Assembly (NCBI GenBank): GCA_023663185.1
Contig: JAMPHY010000001.1
Span: 42,590-106,589, forward strand
Source: Clostridiales bacterium
GTDB taxonomy: Bacteria > Bacillota > Clostridia > Lachnospirales > Lachnospiraceae
Length of the DNA stretch: 64,000 nucleotides
Direction of reading: 5' to 3'
Both the position numbers and the translations under genes were made by a program. Every line of letters begins with the position of its first letter. The first letter of the stretch is position 1. Positions 50,890 through 59,205 of the stretch are shown piece after piece. The notes beneath the pieces were generated by a model. The model searched no databases. It was given only the letters and a program-made list of their open reading frames with translations, and was not told the origin of the DNA.

Positions 50890-53862
50890 ATGGATAAAAA
50901 AAGACTGACATTTAGAAAAATATGGCTTAATACGATTATTGTAGCGGTTTTTGTGTGCGTGGTTATAGGCTGCATGATTATTCTGCGCAGTATTTTGTGG
51001 GAGAATACTAACGAGATGGGCTTGTCGCTTGTAAAAAATTATTCAGCCGCAGAAGAGCAGAGCATTCATACCTGTGAGGCAGTCATAAATATCTGCGCCA
51101 ATTATATTGCAAAGGGTGAGAAAGCGGGGATTTCGGAGACGGATATGCAGGAAGGTCTCTACCCTTTTATCGAAGGGCTGAAAAGCTTATACGGCGAGGA
51201 ATATATTCAGATATACGGTAGAGCGTTTGGCGGAGAGAAAATGATTTCAAACAATCCGGCAATCGAAAGCCTGACGGATACAGGATATGACATTACAGCG
51301 ACGGATTGGTATCAGGGCGCTAAGGCGGCAAACGGAGAGATTTATATATCTCCTGTCTATATAGATGCGGTAACAGGGGTTCCGGTAGTTACTATGTGTA
51401 AGATGGTGCCGGAGACAGGCAGTTTTTTTGCCATTGACATAAAGAATACTTATTTTGAAATAAATGACATAGATATGAGCCTGCCGGAAAAAGCTACCTA
51501 CTGTCTGATAGACCAGACTGGTCAACTGCTTTATTATATGCCAAAAGACGACTATGAGCGGGAAGAGTTTCAGCAATTAGTGGACAGCTATAGGGACAAC
51601 GCCGACTGCAATATGTCAAACCATGTCTCAGAAAATGTTAAAGCTTCCGATGGAATTGTGCGCAATGTATATTTTCACCATATTGACAATGGCTGGACGG
51701 GGATACTAACTATACCGAGAGATGAGATTTTATCAGGTTACGCTAAATTTCAGAGTATTAGCCTTATAACTATTATTATCGGCATTATCCTGATTATTTT
51801 TCAAAGCATCCGTGAGTACAGGAGCGGGCAGCAGGAAAAAATATATGTTATGTATCAGAAAGCCATGAACAGCACCCTGCACGCATACCGCGCAATTTAT
51901 TATGTTGATGCTAAAAAAGGATATCTTGACACGGTTTATCCACTGGGGGCGGACGGTAAACCCAGACATTGCCCCTATGAAGAAGAAAGGAGAGACCGTT
52001 TCAAATATGGAGTTATAGCGGAAGAGCATGCTGAACAGATGAATGATTTTTTGGATTTAGACAATATCAAAAGACAGCTTGCTAAAAAGGACTACATAGA
52101 ACTCCAGTTTAAGCGTAGAAACTTCGACGTCAATAAGCGGGTAAATATAGGGGAAGAATTTGAATGGTGTTCTGTTGCCGTTACCATTGCAGAGCGCAAA
52201 AACGGGGAAGTACTGGCGTTCAGCATGGCGATTCGTAATATCAATGACGTAATGCGCAGGGAAGAAAAGCAGAACGAAGCGCTTGCGCTTGCCACAGCGC
52301 GCGCAGAGGCGGCGAGCCGCGCCAAAAGCGATTTCCTTTCCAGAATGAGCCACGATATCCGCACGCCTATGAACGCTATTTTAGGAATGACGTCCATTGC
52401 GGCAATGCACATTGATGAAAAGAGTCGTGTTATGGACGCGCTTGATAAGATTAATATTTCAGGCAAGCATTTGTTAAGGCTGATTAACGAAGTGTTGGAT
52501 ATGAGCAGGATTGAAAGCGGCAGAGTCAGTCTGACAGAGGAATGCTTCAAGCTGTCCGATACCGTTGACAGCATTCTGACGGTATTCCATTCGCAGATAG
52601 AGGCAAAAGGCTTGAAGCTGAACGCCGGTATTGCAGAGCTGGAGCATGAAAATGTTATCGGAGACGAGCAGCATTTACAGCAGATTTTTATGAATATTAT
52701 GGGGAATGCCGTTAAGTTTACGCCGGAGGGCGGCAGTATCAATATACATATCGCTGAGAAGCAATCCAATATTCCGGGCAGCGGCTGTTATGAATTTATC
52801 TTTGAAGATACCGGAATCGGTATGGAGCAAGAGTATATAAAGACGATATTTGAGCCGTTTTCACGTGCGGCGAACTCAACCGGCAATAAGATAGAAGGAA
52901 CAGGTTTGGGAATGACTATAGCGGTCAATATCGCGCGTATGATGGACGGCGATATTCAGGTGGAAAGCACGCTGGGTAAGGGCTCTAAGTTTACGGTCAC
53001 GGTGCATTTGAAGCTTGATAATGTCGTGCAGGAAGATTTGTCCGAGCTTACTTCGCTGCCGATATTGGTGGTAGACGATGAGGAGGACGCCTGCGAAAGC
53101 GCCTGCGAGATTTTGCGAAGCATAGGCATGAAGGCGGAATATGTGCTTGACGGAGACAGGGCGGTAAGTCGACTGGTAGAGTCAAACGAAGCTGGAACGG
53201 ACTTTTCGGTAATACTCCTTGACTGGAAGATGCCGGATAAAGACGGATTGGCGACGACTAAGGAGATTCGTAATGCTGTAGGTGATGATATTCCTATTGT
53301 TATACTCTCGTCTTACGACTGGGCAGATATAGAGAGCGAAGCGGTAGAGGCGGGGGCTAATGCTTTTATCAGCAAACCGATGTTTAAATCCAGATTGATT
53401 CGCGTTTTGCGCACTGTGTTAGGGCATGGTGTGGAAGAAGAGAGGACCGATGAGCTTGAAAACTTCAAGCAGCAGGATTTCACAGGTAAAAAGGTGCTGT
53501 TAGTGGAAGATAACGAAATTAATATCGAGGTGGCGCAAGAGATTCTTAGCATCGTAGGAATACAGGTGGAAACAGCGCTTAACGGAAAACTGGCAGTTGA
53601 GCGTATGCAGGAAACAGAGCCCGGATATTATGATTTGATTTTTATGGATATACAGATGCCGGTTATGAACGGATACGAGTCGGCTAAAGCAATTCGCGCA
53701 TTGGGAAGGGAAGATTTAAAGAATATTCCCATTGTGGCGATGACGGCGGACGCCTTTTCCGATGATATCAGAAAGTCGAAGGAAGCCGGTATGAACGACC
53801 ATATTTCAAAGCCGATAGATATTGAGAAATTGAAAGAAATGCTGGAGAAATGGATAGTATAG
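50890..53862 (+). CDS. Hybrid sensor histidine kinase with Cache-type sensor and two receiver domains
   Basis: The protein has 990 residues. Two transmembrane helices (about 12-35 and 280-300) bracket an extracellular Cache-like domain. A PAS-like region follows, then HisKA with H488 (MSHDIRTPMNAI), the ATPase domain (NAVKFTPEGG, DTGIGM, GTGLGM) and two receivers with D778 (LLDWKMP) and D920 (FMDIQMP). No HPt domain is present, so output needs another partner. It is transcribed directly behind spoVAD, with AAGGAG inside the spoVAD end. This placement hints at a sporulation or germination signal. Confidence 0.93.
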   Translation: MDKKRLTFRKIWLNTIIVAVFVCVVIGCMIILRSILWENTNEMGLSLVKNYSAAEEQSIHTCEAVINICANYIAKGEKAGISETDMQEGLYPFIEGLKSLYGEEYIQIYGRAFGGEKMISNNPAIESLTDTGYDITATDWYQGAKAANGEIYISPVYIDAVTGVPVVTMCKMVPETGSFFAIDIKNTYFEINDIDMSLPEKATYCLIDQTGQLLYYMPKDDYEREEFQQLVDSYRDNADCNMSNHVSENVKASDGIVRNVYFHHIDNGWTGILTIPRDEILSGYAKFQSISLITIIIGIILIIFQSIREYRSGQQEKIYVMYQKAMNSTLHAYRAIYYVDAKKGYLDTVYPLGADGKPRHCPYEEERRDRFKYGVIAEEHAEQMNDFLDLDNIKRQLAKKDYIELQFKRRNFDVNKRVNIGEEFEWCSVAVTIAERKNGEVLAFSMAIRNINDVMRREEKQNEALALATARAEAASRAKSDFLSRMSHDIRTPMNAILGMTSIAAMHIDEKSRVMDALDKINISGKHLLRLINEVLDMSRIESGRVSLTEECFKLSDTVDSILTVFHSQIEAKGLKLNAGIAELEHENVIGDEQHLQQIFMNIMGNAVKFTPEGGSINIHIAEKQSNIPGSGCYEFIFEDTGIGMEQEYIKTIFEPFSRAANSTGNKIEGTGLGMTIAVNIARMMDGDIQVESTLGKGSKFTVTVHLKLDNVVQEDLSELTSLPILVVDDEEDACESACEILRSIGMKAEYVLDGDRAVSRLVESNEAGTDFSVILLDWKMPDKDGLATTKEIRNAVGDDIPIVILSSYDWADIESEAVEAGANAFISKPMFKSRLIRVLRTVLGHGVEEERTDELENFKQQDFTGKKVLLVEDNEINIEVAQEILSIVGIQVETALNGKLAVERMQETEPGYYDLIFMDIQMPVMNGYESAKAIRALGREDLKNIPIVAMTADAFSDDIRKSKEAGMNDHISKPIDIEKLKEMLEKWIV

Positions 53863-53871
53863 GGAGTAGGT

Positions 53872-55137
53872 ATGGAGAGAGCAATATTGGTGGGAGTAAA
53901 CTTAAATGACGGCGAGGACTATAAGCTCTCTTTGGAAGAACTTGAAGCGCTTGCTAAGGCATGCGATATGGAAGTGGTGGGAACTGTGGAGCAAAATATT
54001 CCGGAGGTTCATAAGGCGTTCTATATCGGTACGGGCAAGGTTGACGAGGTAAGGGCGGAAGCCGAAGAAAAGAACGCCGACATAGTTATATTTGATAATT
54101 CGCTCTCACCTATTCAGCTTCGCAACCTTCAAGACAGAATCGGTAAGCCTATTTTAGACAGAAGTACGCTGATTTTAGATATTTTTGCCAGACGCGCTAA
54201 GTCAAGAGAAGCCAAGCTGCAGGTTGAAGTGGCGAGATTACAATACATGCTTCCGCGGCTGGTAGGATTGCATGCCGCGCTTAGCAGACAGGGCGGAGGC
54301 AGCGGGACTTTAAGTAATAAAGGTGCTGGCGAGACGAAACTGGAACTTGACAGACGTGTGCTGGAACGCCGCTTGACAGAGTACCGTAGGGAATTAAAAG
54401 AGGTTGGGGAACAGCGCAAAACGCAGCGTAAGCAGCGCGCAGGTTCGGGAATGCCGCGCGTAGCGCTGATAGGTTATACGAATGCGGGTAAGTCCACCCT
54501 GCTAAACGCCATGTTGGAGGCTTATGGAACAGACGAAGCAGGCGTGGAAGAAAAGAAAGTAATGGAAAAAGACATGCTTTTTGCCACGCTTGATACGACG
54601 GTGCGCAGAATAGAGCCGGAAAACCACCACGCATTTCTTTTATCGGATACGGTAGGCTTTATCAATAAGTTGCCTCACCACCTCGTCGATGCGTTCCGTT
54701 CGACATTGGAGGAAGCGAAAGAAGCGGATATTCTGTTACAGGTTATAGATTACAGCGATATTCATTATAGGGAGCATATCGCCGTGACTGAGCGTACTTT
54801 GAAGGAGCTTGGCGCAGAGAAGATTCCCGTTATTTATGTTTATAATAAGGCGGACAAGGTATCCGAAGGCAGACTGCCGATAGTAAAGCAGGACAGTATC
54901 TATATGTCTGCAAAAGCGCAAATCGGGCTTGAAGAACTGATTACTTTGATTGAGGAAAAGCTTGCGGGCGGCTATAGGGAGTGCACAATGCTTATTCCCT
55001 ATACGGACGGAAGGGCGGTATCCTATCTGAACGAAAACGCTGTAATCTATGAAACACAGTACCTTGCCGAAGGCATACAGATGAAGCTGAACTGTAAAAA
55101 GGCAGATTGCAGTTATTATGGGAAGTATCTGGTATAG
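53872..55137 (+). CDS. hflX: GTPase HflX
   Basis: The protein has 421 residues. An N-terminal HflX domain (about 1-180, with the GSGTLSNKGAGETKLELDRR glycine-rich segment) is followed by a GTPase domain with G1 GYTNAGKST, G3 DTVGF and G4 NKAD. HflX splits stalled or stressed 70S ribosomes. GGGAG precedes ATG 53872, 9 bases after the kinase stop. It sits between the two separated spoVA genes. Confidence 0.96.
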   Translation: MERAILVGVNLNDGEDYKLSLEELEALAKACDMEVVGTVEQNIPEVHKAFYIGTGKVDEVRAEAEEKNADIVIFDNSLSPIQLRNLQDRIGKPILDRSTLILDIFARRAKSREAKLQVEVARLQYMLPRLVGLHAALSRQGGGSGTLSNKGAGETKLELDRRVLERRLTEYRRELKEVGEQRKTQRKQRAGSGMPRVALIGYTNAGKSTLLNAMLEAYGTDEAGVEEKKVMEKDMLFATLDTTVRRIEPENHHAFLLSDTVGFINKLPHHLVDAFRSTLEEAKEADILLQVIDYSDIHYREHIAVTERTLKELGAEKIPVIYVYNKADKVSEGRLPIVKQDSIYMSAKAQIGLEELITLIEEKLAGGYRECTMLIPYTDGRAVSYLNENAVIYETQYLAEGIQMKLNCKKADCSYYGKYLV

Positions 55138-55196
55138 GGGGAAGTGTATGGTGTGAAAATAGATTTGCAGGTTGAGAAAGGAGTATGGTTATAAAG

Positions 55197-55424
55197 ATGC
55201 GCGAAATGGAATTTAAGATGGAGCGTCCCGGTCTGCTTAAAAAGGGCGACCATATTACTGTGACCGAGGGGGTGCTCCCCAGCAACTATTATTATACGAT
55301 AGATCCTTCGCTTGCCATGTCGGGCAATATCCCGCTTAATGAGAGAATGCTTGAGCGGGAGGGTGAGGTTTTGGATATCATTGAGAACGACAGGGGTTTT
55401 TATGTAAAGGCGGTATTTAATTAA
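55197..55424 (+). CDS. Small conserved hypothetical protein
   Basis: The protein has 75 residues from ATG 55197; ATG 55185 and 55206 are possible alternatives, and AAGGAG (55178-55183) does not decide between them. It is soluble with alternating charged and hydrophobic residues (GDHITVTEGVLPSNYYYTI). I recognise no domain. It lies between hflX and the RidA gene in the same direction and is likely cotranscribed. Confidence 0.6.
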   Translation: MREMEFKMERPGLLKKGDHITVTEGVLPSNYYYTIDPSLAMSGNIPLNERMLEREGEVLDIIENDRGFYVKAVFN

Positions 55425-55447
55425 GATAAAAGAAAGGTGGAATTATT

Positions 55448-55825
55448 ATGTTAAAAAAAGTAGCGACAGACAAGGCGCCGGCGGCTATCGGACCATATTC
55501 ACAAGGAATTATTGTAGATAAAATGCTTTTTGCCTCAGGTCAGATTCCGATTGAGCCGTCAACGGGCGAGATAACAGGCAGTGATATCACGGAGCAGGCA
55601 AAACAGGTGATGAAGAATGTCGGTGAAATCCTGAAAGAAGCGGGAACAACTTATGAAAATGTAGTGAAAACGACCTGTTTCTTGGCGGAAATGGCGGATT
55701 TTGCAGCATTTAACGCAGTCTATGAGCAATATTTTACGCAGAAACCGGCAAGAAGCTGCGTGGCAGTAAAACAGCTTCCTAAAGATGTGCTGTGTGAAGT
55801 CGAGGTTATTGCGTATCTTGGATAA
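55448..55825 (+). CDS. RidA family reactive intermediate deaminase
   Basis: The protein has 125 residues. [22 protein letters not shown] is the classical RidA/YjgF start, and the C-terminal [21 protein letters not shown] carries the arginine and glutamate that bind enamine/imine intermediates. It hydrolyses 2-aminoacrylate-type compounds released by PLP enzymes. AAAGGTGG precedes ATG 55448. Confidence 0.93.
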   Translation: MLKKVATDKAPAAIGPYSQGIIVDKMLFASGQIPIEPSTGEITGSDITEQAKQVMKNVGEILKEAGTTYENVVKTTCFLAEMADFAAFNAVYEQYFTQKPARSCVAVKQLPKDVLCEVEVIAYLG

Positions 55826-55905
55826 TTTTAGGCAAACACTTAAAGCAAATGTATAATTTCGCTGATAATACGCACAATAAAAATAAAAACAGCGAGGTTA
55901 TACAG

Positions 55906-56262
55906 ATGGATTATGTAAATGCTTTTTGGGTAGGCGGATTGATTTGCGCGCTGGCGCAGATTCTTTTGGAAAAGACAAAAATGATGCCGGGACGTATTAT
56001 GGTGCTGCTCGTATGCTTAGGCGCATTTATAAGCGTATTCGGCTGGTATGAGCCTTTTATGGATTATGCCGGAGCGGGTGCGGGAGTGCCGCTTTTGGGA
56101 TACGGTAATATACTGATGAAGGGCGTAAAAGAGGCGGTTGATAAAGACGGCTTTATTGGTTTGTTTAAAGGCGGCTTCACAAACGGAGCGGTAGGCTGCA
56201 GCGCGGCGCTTGTATTCGGTTATCTGGCAAGCCTTATTTTCAGACCTAAGATGAAAAGCTGA
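55906..56262 (+). CDS. spoVAE: Stage V sporulation protein AE
   Basis: The protein has 118 residues, close to the usual 116. It has three hydrophobic helices and family stretches AFWVGGLICALAQILL, MMPGRIMV and GAGVPLLGYGN. With SpoVAC and SpoVAD it forms the dipicolinic acid channel complex of the forespore inner membrane. GAGG selects ATG 55906. It lies about 5 kb downstream of spoVAD, a displaced position. Confidence 0.93.
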   Translation: MDYVNAFWVGGLICALAQILLEKTKMMPGRIMVLLVCLGAFISVFGWYEPFMDYAGAGAGVPLLGYGNILMKGVKEAVDKDGFIGLFKGGFTNGAVGCSAALVFGYLASLIFRPKMKS

Positions 56263-56285
56263 AAGAGCGATATCTTTCAGCTTTT
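56254..56285 (+). terminator. Terminator after spoVAE
   Basis: A 13-base-pair stem (56254-56266 with 56273-56285) whose right arm ends in TTTT overlaps the spoVAE stop codon and precedes the pectinesterase ribosome binding site. Confidence 0.65.
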
Positions 56286-56303
56286 GAAAGGAGCATTGAC
56301 TAT

Positions 56304-57404
56304 ATGGAGGATAAAAAAATATTTGTAGCCCGTTTCGCGAAAATTCCGAATTGCTATCCGAGTATTACGGAGGCGCTTAACAGTATTCCAGAGGACAACA
56401 ATGAACCGGTGACAATTTGCATTGCGCCGGGAACTTATCGTGAAAAAATAACAATCAATAAACCGTTCGTCACTTTAAAGGGCGTGGGAAAAAGTAATGA
56501 AGATACAGTGATTACATATAGCGATTATGCGAATAAAGATATGGACGATGGCATGAAGATGGGCACATTCCGCTCTTATTCCGTATTTATTGACGCTCAT
56601 GATGTGACGTTTCAAAATCTTACCATCGAGAACGCTTCAGGAGACTCCGTCACACACGGTCAGGCGCTTGCTCTGTATGCGGACGGCGACAGGATTATTG
56701 TAGACTCATGCAGGCTTATCGGTCATCAGGATACGCTTTTTACCGGACCGCTTCCGCCTAAAGAGGTACAGAAAAACGGCTTCATCGGACCGAAGCAGTA
56801 TGCGCCGCGCATTAATGGCAGGCATTATTATAAAAATTGTTATATCTGCGGAGATGTGGATTTTATTTTCGGAAGTGCGACTGCATATTTTGAAAGCTGT
56901 ACGATTGAATCGTTGAAGCGTTTTGATGATGAAGCAGAGCAAAATGGTGAAGATGTGTCCAAGAAAGTTGAAACGGAAACTAAAATCCAGGGATATGTGA
57001 CCGCAGCGTCCACGCCGGAAGGACAGGAATACGGCTATGTGTTTTCCAAGTGTGATATTATCTCGAAGGATTGCAAAGAGAACACGGTCTATTTGGGAAG
57101 ACCGTGGAGAGAGTATGCTAAGACCGTATTTATGGACTGCTCTTTTGGCAAGCATATCCGTCCGGAATTGTTTCATGACTGGAATAAAGAAAACGCAAGA
57201 AAAACTGTGTTTTATGCGGTCTACAACTGTATGTATGAGGTAGAAGGCGAGTCTGCGATAGCGGTTGACTCTTCACTTATGAGCGATGAGTCAGTTCTGT
57301 TTCCATGTAAGGCGGACTTTGTGCAGGAGCTTAATAAAGAGCAGACCGCCGCTTTCACTAAGGAGCGCGTACTCTGTGGTGAAGACGGCTGGCTGCCCGA
57401 TTAA
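56304..57404 (+). CDS. Pectin methylesterase (CE8 family), cytoplasmic
   Basis: The protein has 366 residues and removes methyl groups from pectin or oligogalacturonides, releasing methanol. The catalytic D143 (GHQDTLF), nucleophile D186 (GDVDFIFG) and the R/W of GRPWREY are present. There is no signal peptide, so it should act on imported methylated oligomers before GH28 can cut them. AAAGGAG precedes ATG 56304. It converges on the serine hydrolase gene with a single base between the two stops. Confidence 0.93.
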   Translation: MEDKKIFVARFAKIPNCYPSITEALNSIPEDNNEPVTICIAPGTYREKITINKPFVTLKGVGKSNEDTVITYSDYANKDMDDGMKMGTFRSYSVFIDAHDVTFQNLTIENASGDSVTHGQALALYADGDRIIVDSCRLIGHQDTLFTGPLPPKEVQKNGFIGPKQYAPRINGRHYYKNCYICGDVDFIFGSATAYFESCTIESLKRFDDEAEQNGEDVSKKVETETKIQGYVTAASTPEGQEYGYVFSKCDIISKDCKENTVYLGRPWREYAKTVFMDCSFGKHIRPELFHDWNKENARKTVFYAVYNCMYEVEGESAIAVDSSLMSDESVLFPCKADFVQELNKEQTAAFTKERVLCGEDGWLPD

Positions 57405-57405
57405 T

Positions 57406-58989
57406 TTATACAGCTACGCAGTATAGATGTCCATTAAATTCATTAAAGAGCGTTTCTTCCTTCTTGCGCATAAACACCGTCAGGTCCTTATCGCCAAAGG
57501 ATAGCTGAAAATGGACGCTGCCTACATATGAGTCTATAATGTGCGCCATAATATAAAGTGTGCCGTCGCTAAGCCATGCGCCGCTGGCGGCGTAATTCTG
57601 GTTATATATAGGAAAAGAACCTGTTTGCATGCAGCCAATGCCGAAGTTAAGCGAATATTTCTCATGGTTGTAAACAAAGGATAATGTTCCCGTAGTCTTT
57701 TCTTTTGTATTTGTAACTGTCGTTGAATTTGTATTTTTTGATAGTTTTTCTGCTGTCTTTGCAACTGTTTTTTCTGACGTATCAAAACTAACGGTAAAAC
57801 TTTCAAAGCCGGAGTCCGCTGTCTGTACGGTGAAAGTCTTGCCGTTTATTTTTTTGACTGTTTCGGTCTGTGCAGAGAACTGCTTAGAAGTCGTCATATC
57901 GTCCTTCGTGGAGACTTGCTTGGAAGTCGTCGTATCAGTTTGTATTGAAACTTTAAGCGGTTCTATTTGCAACGTCGCAGCCTTCTGCTTAAGTAGCTGT
58001 GTGCTTTCTGAATCAGGGATTAAGGGTTCATCTGTCAAATAGGGCAGAATTTCTTCATATAATGCGTCATAAATCTGCTGGTTGCCGCCGCTAATGCCTT
58101 GCGTGTCCGCTGTCGTGACACAAATAATATCATAATCGGGCAGAAATATTATAAGCTGACCGCCCATGCCATAGCAGGTATATCCGTTGTGCTCACCGCG
58201 CCAGAACTGCATTCCATACCCCTGTGCTTCGCTGGGAAGAGGGGCGGTTACGCATGTCTCGCTTAGAGAGGATACCGCCATGTCGATATATTCAGGAGAT
58301 ATAAGCTGCTTTCCCTCAACCAATCCCCTGTGCTCAATGAAATAGCCGAACTTTAATAAATCCATAGGCAGCGCTACCAGACCGGAGCCGCCGATAGACA
58401 CGCCGAACGGGTCTTTGAGCATATAGGATTCCCTAGAAAATCCCAGACAGTCAAGCTTTTCTTTAATATAATCCAGCATAACCATACCGGTCAATTTCTC
58501 TGTCAAGGCACAGAGAGTATGGGCGGCAGAAGTGTCATAATGGAAAATCCTTCCGGGCGGGAGTGTGGGCGGAGTGGTGAAAAAGCTTTCTACCCAGTCA
58601 GATTTCATGTTAATCTTATATGTAGTCGAAGCATGGCAGGAGCGCATCATCAGCATGTCTTTAATCGTCATGGAAGAAATCCAAGAATGGACTTTTGGCG
58701 GAAGCTTTTCGGGAAAATAGCTGACAATAGTGTCATCTAAAGAAATCCTTCCTTCATCGGCAAGCAGACCGATAGCTATGGACGTAAGGCTTTTGCTGAT
58801 GGAAAACATGCGGTGAAGGGTGTCGGCTGTGTATGGGGCGTAGTATCCTTCAAAGACAAGCTTGTCATGCCGCATTAGAAGCAGACTGTGCATGACAATC
58901 TTCCGCTGACTCAATCGGTCTATAACATTAGCAATACATTTAGCGGGGATACCGGTTTCTTCCGGCGAGGCTTTTTCAAATTTAAGCAT
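57406..58989 (-). CDS. Beta-lactamase/transpeptidase-like serine hydrolase
   Basis: The protein has 527 residues. The catalytic S-x-x-K is SISK near residue 67 and YDTSAAHTL supplies the Y-x-S motif; the third motif near MGGQ is less clear. The N-terminal catalytic domain (about 1-330) is followed by a Ser/Thr/Lys-rich linker with a 12-residue tandem duplication, then a C-terminal beta domain. There is no signal peptide, so it acts in the cytoplasm, possibly as an esterase. It is 1 base from the convergent pectinesterase gene, so a role in removing pectin acyl groups is possible but unproven. Confidence 0.85.
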   Translation of the reverse strand: MLKFEKASPEETGIPAKCIANVIDRLSQRKIVMHSLLLMRHDKLVFEGYYAPYTADTLHRMFSISKSLTSIAIGLLADEGRISLDDTIVSYFPEKLPPKVHSWISSMTIKDMLMMRSCHASTTYKINMKSDWVESFFTTPPTLPPGRIFHYDTSAAHTLCALTEKLTGMVMLDYIKEKLDCLGFSRESYMLKDPFGVSIGGSGLVALPMDLLKFGYFIEHRGLVEGKQLISPEYIDMAVSSLSETCVTAPLPSEAQGYGMQFWRGEHNGYTCYGMGGQLIIFLPDYDIICVTTADTQGISGGNQQIYDALYEEILPYLTDEPLIPDSESTQLLKQKAATLQIEPLKVSIQTDTTTSKQVSTKDDMTTSKQFSAQTETVKKINGKTFTVQTADSGFESFTVSFDTSEKTVAKTAEKLSKNTNSTTVTNTKEKTTGTLSFVYNHEKYSLNFGIGCMQTGSFPIYNQNYAASGAWLSDGTLYIMAHIIDSYVGSVHFQLSFGDKDLTVFMRKKEETLFNEFNGHLYCVAV

Positions 58990-59141
58990 ATGGGTATAAT
59001 TCCTTTCTTACTATATTTATATTAGTTAGATAATTGCGCAACTCGTCGTTTTTGCAATCGGACATGCACTTAGGCTGTTTTGCAATTACCTATCCATAAT
59101 TTTACCACAAAAGAATTATTAAGTAAAAAAGAACAAATATA

Positions 59142-59170
59142 TTTCAAAATAATAAAAACTATTGTATAAT
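59142..59170 (+). promoter_or_regulatory. Promoter of the chemoreceptor gene
   Basis: TTTCAA (59142-59147), a 17-base spacer and a perfect TATAAT (59165-59170) lie 35 bases before ATG 59206. Confidence 0.5.
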
Positions 59171-59205
59171 ATATATAAATACGCAAGAATGGGAGATGAA
59201 TAGGA

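Noticed and set aside
52092..52769. 225-codon minus-strand frame inside the histidine kinase gene
   Set aside because: It is a shadow of a well-conserved kinase region on the other strand.
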